From: Juglans regia
Taxonomy: Eukaryota; Streptophyta; Magnoliopsida; Fagales; Juglandaceae
Length of the DNA stretch: 64,000 bases
Direction: 5' to 3'
Assembly: GCF_001411555.2 (NCBI RefSeq)
Contig: NC_049903.1
Coordinates: 21,641,327-21,705,326 of the forward strand
Shown piece after piece: positions 56,400 through 64,000 of this stretch. Every line of letters starts with the position of its first letter. Position 1 is the stretch's first letter. A program made the translations under genes and the position numbers. The notes under the pieces were generated by a model. The model did not search any database. It was not told the DNA's origin and saw only the letters and a program-made list of their open reading frames with translations.

Positions 56400-57960
56400 A
56401 TATATATATATCAGAAAAGTCAGCGTCATCGGCATACATGTCTTTCACATATTCAAACCCAAGCATTTTGGCACTCAAAGAAGTAAGAAGGACATACCTA
56501 TGGGATAATGCATCTGCAACAATGTTCTCCTTACCTTGCTTGTAACGGATGACATATGGAAAGGTCTCAATGTATTCCATCCATCTAGCATGCCTTTTTT
56601 TCAACTTACCTTGATCCTTGAGATGCTTCAATGATTCATAATCGGTGTGAACCACAAATTCCGTTGGCCACAGGTAGTGCTGCCAAGTCTCTAAAGTATG
56701 AACAAGAGCATAAAACTCTTTGTCATAAGTAGGGTACTTTAGGGACGCCCTACTTAGCTTCTCATTGAAGAAGGCTATAGGCCGCCTTTCCTGCATCAAA
56801 ACGGCTCCAATCCCTATTCATGAGGCATCATATTCATTCTCAAAAGCTTTGTTAAAGTCAGGTAATGCTAACACAGGTGCAGAGTACAACCTTTCTTTAA
56901 TAGTAGTAAAAGCATTCTCTTAATCGGCCCCCTAATGAAAACATTCTTTTTAATTACTTCAGTGAGTGGTGCAGCAATGGTGCTAAAGTCTTTAACAAAA
57001 TGCTGATAAAAGCTAGCTAAGCCATGGAAGCTTCTTACCTCAGTGATGCTCTTAGGCCTTGGCCATTCCTTGATGGCCTTGACTTTCTCTTCATCCACCT
57101 CAATACCTTTTGTACATCCTCAATAAATTTTTCTATGCAAAAGGTATATTTCTTAAAATTAGCATACAACTTTTCACATCTCAACACATCAAACACATAT
57201 TTCAAATGCTCAATATGTTCATTTAAGTCCTTGCTGTACACTAGGATATCATCAAAGTACACAACCACAAACTTGCCTATGAACGCACGTAGGACATTGT
57301 TCATTAATCTCATAAAATTACTAGGGGCATTTGCAAGTCCAAATGACATAACCAACCATTCGTAAAGCCCATATTTTTGTCTTAGAAACAGTTTTCCATT
57401 CATCACCCTCTTTCATTCTAATTTGATGGTACCCACTTTTAAGATCAATTTTACTGAAAATACATGAGCCATGCAATTTATCAAGCATATAAATCTAATC
57501 TAGAAATGGGATGGCGATACTTTACCGTGATATTGTTGACCGCCTTGCAATCAACGCACATCCTCCACGTCCCATCCTTCTTTGGCACTAGTAGTACTGG
57601 TACTGCACATGGGCTCATGTTCTCCCTCACGTACCCCTTGCTCATTAAATCCTCAACTTGCCTCTGAAGCTCTTTTGTCTCCTCTAGATTACTCCTATAG
57701 GCTGGTTGGTTTGGAATAGTAGCACCGGGTACAAAATCAATGTGGTGCTCAATGTCTCTAATGGGTGGCAACTCATTAGGCATCTCCTCTGGGAATATAA
57801 GCTCAAACGCCTGCAACAAAGAAACAACCAAACTAGGAAGAGACTGGTTAATTTTATCAAGATTAAGATAAGACTCTTTATAGATAAGAAAAATCATAGT
57901 GCGATATGCTAAGAAAGCCCTCTTAACCTCACTCTCTTTTGCATAGAAACTCACTTTTGT
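56400..57960 (-). pseudogene. Reverse transcriptase and RNase H of the minus-strand element
   Basis: The RT begins with RDIEHHIDFVPGATIPNQPA and VPKKDGTWRMCVDCKAVN, continues with [20 protein letters not shown] and the catalytic YFDDILVYS (about 57240), and then SFHGLASFYQHFVKDFSTIA. RNase H follows with [28 protein letters not shown] and [13 protein letters not shown]. These are textbook Ty3 motifs. Frameshifts near 57410-57480 and 56870-56940 break the frame. Confidence 0.92.
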
Positions 57961-58240
57961 CTTTCCTTTTCTCTCCGCAGGCTTTTTTTTTTCTTCTCTC
58001 GTGGCTCCACTATTTTTTCTTTACTCTCAGCCACCTTTCTATTTTCTCTTTCACTCTTTCTTTTTTGCTTATTTTCACTCTCACTCTTTATTTTTTGCTC
58101 AATCTCTTTTTCAATCTTTCTTTTTTTATCACTCTCACTTCCACTCTTTCTTTTTTGATCCCTCTTATTTTCACTCTTTCTTTTTTGAGCAACCTCACTT
58201 TTCAGTTTCAGTTGGTCCTCATGGACCTATCTTGGAGTTA
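57960..58240 (-). repeat. Repeat-encoded charged spacer between protease and RT
   Basis: On the plus strand this is a run of units like tttcactctttcttttttga. On the minus strand it encodes a Lys/Glu/Arg/Ser-rich stretch such as KRKSENKRDQKRKSGSESDK. It lies in the polyprotein reading between the protease and RT domains. Confidence 0.7.
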
Positions 58241-58325
58241 AAGGAGCAAGTTTGATTGTTTTGCCCTCTTTTACAAAGTTGTACATGTTCTTAAACTCAT
58301 CATGGGTCACCCTCCTATCATACTG

Positions 58326-58685
58326 TCATGGCTTCCCCAACAAAATATGACCAGCATGCATAGATACAACATCACAAAGCACCTCATCCTGATACTTTCC
58401 AATTGAAAAAGTAACTAATACTTGTCTATCCACCTTAACCTCCCCACAATCATTCAACCACTGCAACTTGTATGGTCTAGAGTGTTTCAAGGTAGGTAAA
58501 TTCAATTTCTCAACTAAAGTAGTGCTAGCCACATTAGTACAACTCCCCCCATCAATGACCATACTACATACTTTGCTGTTGACGTGGCATCTAGTATGAA
58601 AAATGTTCTCCCTCTGTTGCTTTGCATTATCCATCTTAATGTGTATATTAAGAATACGCCTGGCAATAAGAGACTCACTTGTCAT
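58326..58685 (-). pseudogene. Aspartic protease of the minus-strand element
   Basis: The active-site region reads CSMVIDGGSCTNVAS, with DGG in place of the usual D(S/T)G, followed by LNLPTLKHSRPYKLQWLNDC and AGHILLGKP, where the last Gly-rich part normally reads LLGRPW. Retropepsins of some plant Ty3 elements carry DGGS, so this need not be a defect. Confidence 0.8.
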
Positions 58686-58693
58686 GGCGTATT

Positions 58694-59758
58694 ACACTCC
58701 ATCATCATCATTAGCATCAACCAACTCGGGCATCTCATCACTATCGTCCTCACTCTCAGTCATCACGTCCTCATTGTCACGCATAATCATCACCCGCTTG
58801 TTTGGACATTGAGAAGCGATGTGCCCTGAACCCAAACACTTAAAACATTTAATATCTCTATTCCTTGAAGGTTGGAATTCTACCTTGGGTTTGTTCTTGC
58901 TGTCCCCTTTTTTTTTAACTGCCTCTCTACCTTCATCGCCAGGTGCACTATATCCTCTATCTCCACATAATGCTGCAATTCAACTACATTGGATATTTCC
59001 CTATTCAAACCACTCAAAAATCTAGCCATGGTGGCCTTTTGATCCTCCTCTACATTAGCCCGAATCATCGCCACCTCCATCTCTTTATCGTAATCCTCCA
59101 CACTCCTAGACCCCTGTGTAAGATTTTGTAATTTCTTGTAGAGGTCTCTATAGTAATGGCTAGGTACAAATCTCCTCCTCATGAGAGCTTTCAACTCTCT
59201 CCATGTCTCTACAGGCCTCTCATAATTCCTCATTCTATTGGTCACTAATTGATCCCACCAAATAATAGCATAATCAGTGAACTCAATTACTGCCAACTTT
59301 ACTTTCTTCTCCTCTAAATAATTATGATAATCATAGATCAACTATATCTTTTTCTCCAACTCTAAATAAGCTTGAGGGTCAGTTCTACCTTGGAAATATG
59401 GTATTTTCATTTTGATACTCCTAAGGTTCTTATCTACTCCATCTCGACCTCCTGGGTTTCCACTAAGTCCTCTTTCACGCTTAACTCCTCTATGTCTACC
59501 CAATCTAACTTCAGATATTAAGTCTTCCTCATCCTCACCGTACTCTCCATGCTCATACTCATTCTCAATACTAGGCTCATATCGCCTCCTATCTCTCACA
59601 TCTTGCAAATTTCTAATCACTGCTTCTTGATGATCCATCCTATCCTTCACTTCACCCAACACCAAGTTCAACCGCTCAAACTGTTGTTGCATGGCTTGCA
59701 ACACAAAGGATGAGTTATCTGTCATCCCCTTTGTTGATGAGTCACTCTTATGTGACAT
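58694..59758 (-). pseudogene. Gag of the minus-strand Ty3/gypsy element
   Basis: The ATG at 59758 (MSHKSDSSTKG) opens a frame with a predicted coiled segment (FERLNLVLGEVKDRMDHQE), then the capsid-like part (KMKIPYFQGRTDPQAYLELE, RRRFVPSHYYRDLYKKLQNL and ARFLSGLNREISNVVELQHY) and a CCHC knuckle, CFKCLGSGHIASQC (about 58800-58840). Stops occur near 59342, 58880 and 58694. Confidence 0.88.
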
Positions 59759-60113
59759 TGTAATGTACTGTACAAAAAGAATGTTAGTGGAAAACCTCAC
59801 ACACACCCTTATGTGTTTACACTTGAATAATGACACTTCACTCGTGTTTCACTCTTAATTGGCTTTTTCCCGATAATAGTCTCACACTCTCTTGTCTTTT
59901 ATCTCAATAGTTTTCTCGCTCAAGTTCTTTAAGAACTAGTTATACTAAATCAAGATAATACAATCTTGTATTATTCCAACCAGCAATAGGTTCAAGAAAT
60001 AAGGAAGGAATAAAATGACACTAGACTCAATGAATTTATACGAGAGAAAGAGTAATTATAAAACATGATACCAACTAGAAAGATGTATTTAGCACCCTTG
60101 ATGATAAAGCTCA
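59759..60113 (-). other. Leader of the minus-strand element, no gene
   Basis: AT-rich untranslated sequence between the gag start and the inserted LTR-like block. Confidence 0.5.
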
Positions 60114-62930
60114 TGTAACAACCCGCTCCTTCTTCTTACGTACGGTTCTTCCTTCTTACGTACGCTTCCCTCTTTCTGACGTATGTTCCGTCTTTATGAC
60201 ATAAGCAAATCTCGAGGGCAGAGATTTTGTGATTGTCTGCCCCATCTATCTAGCGACTGCGAGACTCGTCATGCGTGTCGAACCATGATGGCAAGTTTCG
60301 AAAGATATCGTGTGACTTATAGGGCACGCCCAGTGTTTTAAATATGTTGGAAATATTTATAAGGAGTATTTTCAGTGTTATTGAATTAAGATTGATCTTA
60401 AATACGACAATCATAATATTCTTGAAGAGCTCCAAAAATATTATAATTGTCGGAAATCATTTTAATATTATTGTTCAAATGATTTCAATTATTTAAGATA
60501 TTATGAGATTTAAATTATGTTGAAAGCTTTTATTAATCAAATGATTTTATTCTCTTTAATATGTTAAGTGAGACTTCATCATTTTATTAATGATGAAGAA
60601 TATTATTTTATAAACTAAAGTTAGTTTAAAATAATATTCTACCTTAATTCCTCTAAGCGTTTTTATTTAAGTTAATATTTACGCATTTTTAAATTAGTAT
60701 TTGAGATCCATCGTTAGATCATTACGTGGATCCCTGGACGAAGGGACTGGGTTAAATACCCAAACCCCCTCACTTTTTCCTCAGCTCTCTCTCTCTCCTC
60801 CCTCTCCCTAGCGTACAACGTATGCAGCCCATCTCCACGCCGTATGCTCCAAGCCTCAGCCCGGCGCCGCCGTGCGTCGCCAGCTCTCACTGCTGGCACC
60901 ACCGGCTGCACCTCGCTTTGGCGAGCCTCCCTAGCCCAGCCTTTCTCTCTCACGCTCTCCCTTTCTCCCTTTCGGAAGTGCACAGCTCGAACTGGCTTAG
61001 TGCTTATTGTGCCGCCGTGTGCCGTCCTCCGGCGCCACCACCTCCACAGCAGCTTCCCCTTCCGCCGGCCATCATCCTCTAGCAAGCTCAGCCTTCCTCT
61101 CCCCCTCTGTCGCGCACACGCACCATACCCATGAAAATGGGTTCACACGGCTTCAAGGCCACCGATGCTCCTAGCGCCGCCGTGCGCGACCACCTTGGCC
61201 ACCGGACACCACTACGAGCTACTCCTGGTCTCCCATTTCCTCCTCCCTCGAACCCATGGCCAGAAGCCCCTCCTCCATCTCAGGGTTTCTCCCTCTCTCA
61301 CGCACGGGTTTTACACCCTCCACCACCGTGCACCGCCACCCATGGCAGATGACCACCACCTCTAGCCTCCTTAGGCCACCACCGAGCTATCCCAACCGCC
61401 CTTAGCTCTGATCTACCACCCATGCACACACACTCTCCCTCATTCTCTCACGGGTTTCCCTCCCTTACACGGCCACTCCTCCCTCCTCCGCCAAGAGCCA
61501 TCGTGGCGCCACCCCAGTACCACCACGAGCTCCACTAGCAACCCCTCAGCCCAACCCTAGGTCCAAACCACCACTTTGAGTGGTGGGTAGTCACTGCACG
61601 TGATGGACATCCACTGTACACGGTTAGATCCACAGTGTTATGCTCCTTGCCACCATCACAAGGCCACCACGAGCCCTTCCAAGACCACATCTAGCTATCC
61701 AAACGCCTAAACAGTTAACGTACGTGGGTCAGCAGCCACGTATGATACTTCCGACATCATCGGCTATGACGATCAATGAGCAACGCACGGGTTATCTCGT
61801 CGATGGTATAACCCTCTATCCCTCGTTAATTATGTTAGATATTGATTAGTTGACTAGGTTGTGGACTATGCTGTTAGTATTAATGAAGTTGTGGTATTGT
61901 GATGTGGTGCTATGTGATGAAGTGTTGGACATTCTGTGTAGTGAAGTGTTGGGCATATATGTGTTGGATGGAGATGTATTGTACCGTGTTGTGTGCTGTG
62001 AAGTCTTGGGTGTAATTGGGAAGTACGCTGTGTAGTGTTGTGGACTGTGCCATGTGGTATGGTTGTGAAGTATGTGTTGTAATGATGACATGGCGTAGTG
62101 TATATGAAGGGAGTACATATGGAATGTACTCCATGTGATGGTGTGATGCACCATATGGCGTGTACGCCATAATAGTGATGTGGCGTGGTGTATGTGGAAC
62201 AGGAAGAGTACACGCTGAGTGTACTCTGTGTGATGTGATGAGTGTGAAGGGAGTACACGTGGAGTGTACTCCACGTGGCAGCGACACTCCGTGTGGCTTG
62301 TCGTAGAGATAAGAATGGTTATGTGATTGATGGGCGTAGAACGTGATGGGTAGTGTCGGGAACTGTGGAACAGTGTCTCGAAATAGTTATGGCATAGCCT
62401 GTAGTCTGAGGTGGCAAGTGTCACCATGATGGACTTATGGCTAGGAGTATGTGTGAAGTAGCAGAACAAGTATAAGAGTGCGCAGCGGAAGTATGACTGA
62501 GGAATGTCACGAAGTGACATGACTATTGACAGTCGTGCTTGCGATGGACGAAGTAGCAGAACAAGTGTAAGAGTACGCAGCGGAAGAATGACTGGACAAC
62601 GTCACGAAGTGACGTGGTTATTGGCAGTCATGCTTATGATGGGTGAAATGTTAGAGTGTAGGAATGGCGTAATGGGAACGTGATGTGGTGTCATAGTGTG
62701 ACGAGAGTACGTGAGGAACCGTACTCATGATGAGTCAGGAGTTGACATAGCAGAATGTTGGGTAACGTCACAAGGTTATGGTGTAGCTTGGGTGTAGTCT
62801 CGAGCTATATGACGTGACATAAGGCGTAGTTGTAAATGGAGTTTTGTCGTGTTAAGTGTTGGGATGAACTGTCAAAAGGGACGGGTAGCATGAAAAGTCA
62901 TGCTAGCCGGGTTAAGAGAAGATTGGTATC
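60114..62930 (+). repeat. LTR-like insertion ending at a tRNA-Met-type primer-binding site
   Basis: It starts tgtaacaacccgctccttct, a common LTR opening. Right after it come four units around ttcttacgtacg (60130-60205). A CT-rich, gene-free stretch follows (60750-61500), then a region of imperfect palindromes (62105-62280) and a 95-bp tandem duplication (62457-62646). tggtatcagag at 62934-62944 fits a plus-oriented primer-binding site, so this is read as a 5' LTR with some internal sequence to about 63290. Target duplications were not found. The long minus-strand frame at 61846-62520 has low complexity and is not a gene. Confidence 0.55.
62457..62646. repeat. 95-bp tandem duplication
   Basis: agtagcagaacaag occurs at 62457 and 62552, and the following sequence (cgcagcggaa, aatgtcacgaagtgaca) is shared with a few substitutions. 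Confidence 0.85.
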
Positions 62931-62933
62931 AGA

Positions 62934-62944
62934 GTATGGCCCTT
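62934..62944 (+). other. Primer-binding site, initiator tRNA-Met type
   Basis: tggtatcagag matches the usual plant retrotransposon site complementary to the tRNA-iMet 3' end. Confidence 0.65.
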
Positions 62945-63427
62945 GTCCCTACAAGTAGGTGATCAATATGTTATATGTTGATCTTAGGTGATAAAGGGGT
63001 AAGGTACACGTGTAACATGGTGAGACACAAGTGTCGGACGGATTCACCATATGTAATGGGTAATCTGTCATTAGTACAGTTACACGGTGCTTAAACCTTA
63101 GAGTTGGTTTAGAGCCGTGTTGCTCATATGGCTGGGAATGAGGATTTAGTGTGGGCTAAGATGCATGAAGGTAGTAACTAATGCGTTGTTAGGATTGGGA
63201 TGCGTGATTCCATCGGTCGGAATCATGTGTCGGAATGCGGTTGTAAGAAGAGTACGACGAATGTCTTAGTATCTTAATCCTAAGTGATGCAAATTTCAGC
63301 CAAACAAAAAACCCTAAAAATTTCGGCAGTCTACTTTTTGTTTTACAACCCTAGACCAATAAAGTCTTAGAATTAAATTTAAAGATGCAAGAATTAAAAG
63401 ATAGAATCAGACCTGATTGGAAATCTT
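62945..63427. other. Non-coding retrotransposon leader sequence
   Basis: Includes internal sequence of the plus-oriented element up to about 63290 and then leader sequence of the minus-strand element. The junction could not be placed exactly. No gene. Confidence 0.4.
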
Positions 63428-63440
63428 GCTCTAAATACCA
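63428..63440 (-). other. Primer-binding site of the minus-strand element
   Basis: On the minus strand tggtatttagagc differs from the tRNA-iMet site tggtatcagagc by a small change, and it lies two bases inside the LTR. Confidence 0.75.
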
Positions 63441-63442
63441 AA

Positions 63443-64000
63443 TGATATGAACCCGTGGGAATGAAATCTCTTGAACCCACAATCAATTTGAAAACTCACC
63501 CAAGAAGGCCAAAATCAAGCCAATGGAAAATTTAGACCCGTTGAGGAACTTGTTTCAAGAACCTAGATTATAAGAAAATCTAGACATGTTGAAGAACTTG
63601 TTTCAAGAACCTAAATTATAAGGAAGAACGCCACAAATGTTATGATTTGCCTTTGATAAGTTTAAAAGTTCATTCAAGAACAAGAGGAGATAAACTCAAC
63701 TCACAATGAATAAATTTATCAAATTTTATAAACTTGTTAAAATGAAACTACAAAGAGTATTTAAACAAAAACCTAATTAAAACTCTAGCCAAAATAAAAC
63801 CATTTCTTCCAAAAATACCCCTGAATGAATAGTGTCGTGGCTACAATAACTCAGCTACAGTAACTTTTTGAAACTCTAGTTCAACAAAATAAAACATATG
63901 TAGGCCAAACATCCTCAAGCCTAATTTTTTTAAACTAATAAAATAAATCGTTTAAATGATTTAAACAAATTGAAAGCCTTCAATAACAATAGGCCCAAAC
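63443..64000 (-). repeat. 5' LTR of the minus-strand element (right), cut by window end
   Basis: Starts tgatatgaacccgtgggaat and follows the left LTR to the end of the window. About 45 bp are expected to be missing. Confidence 0.85.

Larger units (their letters stand above)
54444..64000 (-). mobile_element. Ty3/gypsy LTR retrotransposon on the minus strand, possibly CRM-like
   Basis: The two LTRs start at 54444 and 63443 (plus coordinates). Between them, on the minus strand, lie a primer-binding site, gag, protease, RT, RNase H, integrase and a polypurine tract, in the order normal for Ty3/gypsy. The right LTR is cut by the window end. All ORFs carry stops. The gag wording and the integrase C-terminus (YKVDLLGEYNVSATFNVFDL) remind me of CRM-type chromoviruses, but no chromodomain was seen and the assignment is tentative. 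A foreign LTR-like block sits in its leader (60114 to about 62930). Confidence 0.85.

Noticed and set aside
60714..61365. Pro/Leu/Ser-rich frames in the CT-rich LTR stretch
   Set aside because: Low-complexity; no consistent frame and located inside an LTR-like block.
61846..62520. 224-codon minus-strand frame
   Set aside because: Rich in His, Thr, Ser and Tyr because of TG-rich repeats on the plus strand; overlapping frames of similar quality exist and no domain is visible.
1..64000. CRISPR arrays, rRNA or tRNA genes
   Set aside because: No spaced identical repeats of CRISPR type, and no tRNA or rRNA gene recognised by eye. The tRNA-like hits are primer-binding sites only.

Overview
This window looks like a repeat-rich chromosome segment of a dicot plant. 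Two host genes can be supported, a single-exon presenilin (7297-8670, +) and a three-exon F-box gene of the SKIP24 type (34783-49175, +). Almost everything else is transposable-element DNA in various states of decay. The MITE types and the flavour of the repeats suggest a woody dicot, possibly Fagales, but that placement is a weak inference.

Layout. 1-2190: AT-rich, no gene seen. 2190-6080: truncated Ty3/gypsy element of Tat type (integrase piece on +, antisense ORF on -, 3' LTR). 6251-7071: a poly(A)-tailed retroposon with 17-bp target duplications, inserted about 210 bp upstream of the presenilin ATG. 7297-8670: presenilin. 9205-11840: LINE 3' fragments, including two copies of an internally deleted LINE derivative in opposite orientation. 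11854-17283: no gene; a 211-bp tandem duplication, MITEs and an LTR-like block with a GCTCGA-rich array. 17284-21445: complete but mutated hAT transposon with 12-bp TIRs and an 8-bp TSD. 23039-23590: FAR1/MULE-type fragment. 23590-34303: a second Tat element (integrase, satellite-like tandem repeats, antisense ORF, LTR) split by a long LTR (26574 to about 32077) that itself carries a non-autonomous hAT (29864-31027).

34783-49175: the SKIP24 gene. Its first intron is about 13.5 kb and holds a 5.7-kb L1-type LINE (13-bp TSD), a solo LTR (5-bp TSD), MITEs and LINE fragments. 50640-51130: gag/protease remnant. 51576-54443: second copy of the long LTR, cut by a Ty3/gypsy element on the minus strand (54444 to beyond the window end) with recognisable LTRs, primer-binding site, polypurine tract, gag, protease, RT/RNase H and integrase. 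Its leader region contains a further LTR-like insertion (60114 to about 62930) ending at a tRNA-Met-type primer-binding site.

How it fits together. Presenilin and SKIP24 are neighbours in Arabidopsis as far as I recall (At1g08700 and At1g08710), so this looks like an ancestral gene pair pushed about 26 kb apart by transposons. There is no operon-like organisation. No novel host system was found. The most informative signals are the clean target-site duplications, the nesting order, an internally deleted LINE that seems to have been copied more than once, and conserved palindromes in LTRs.
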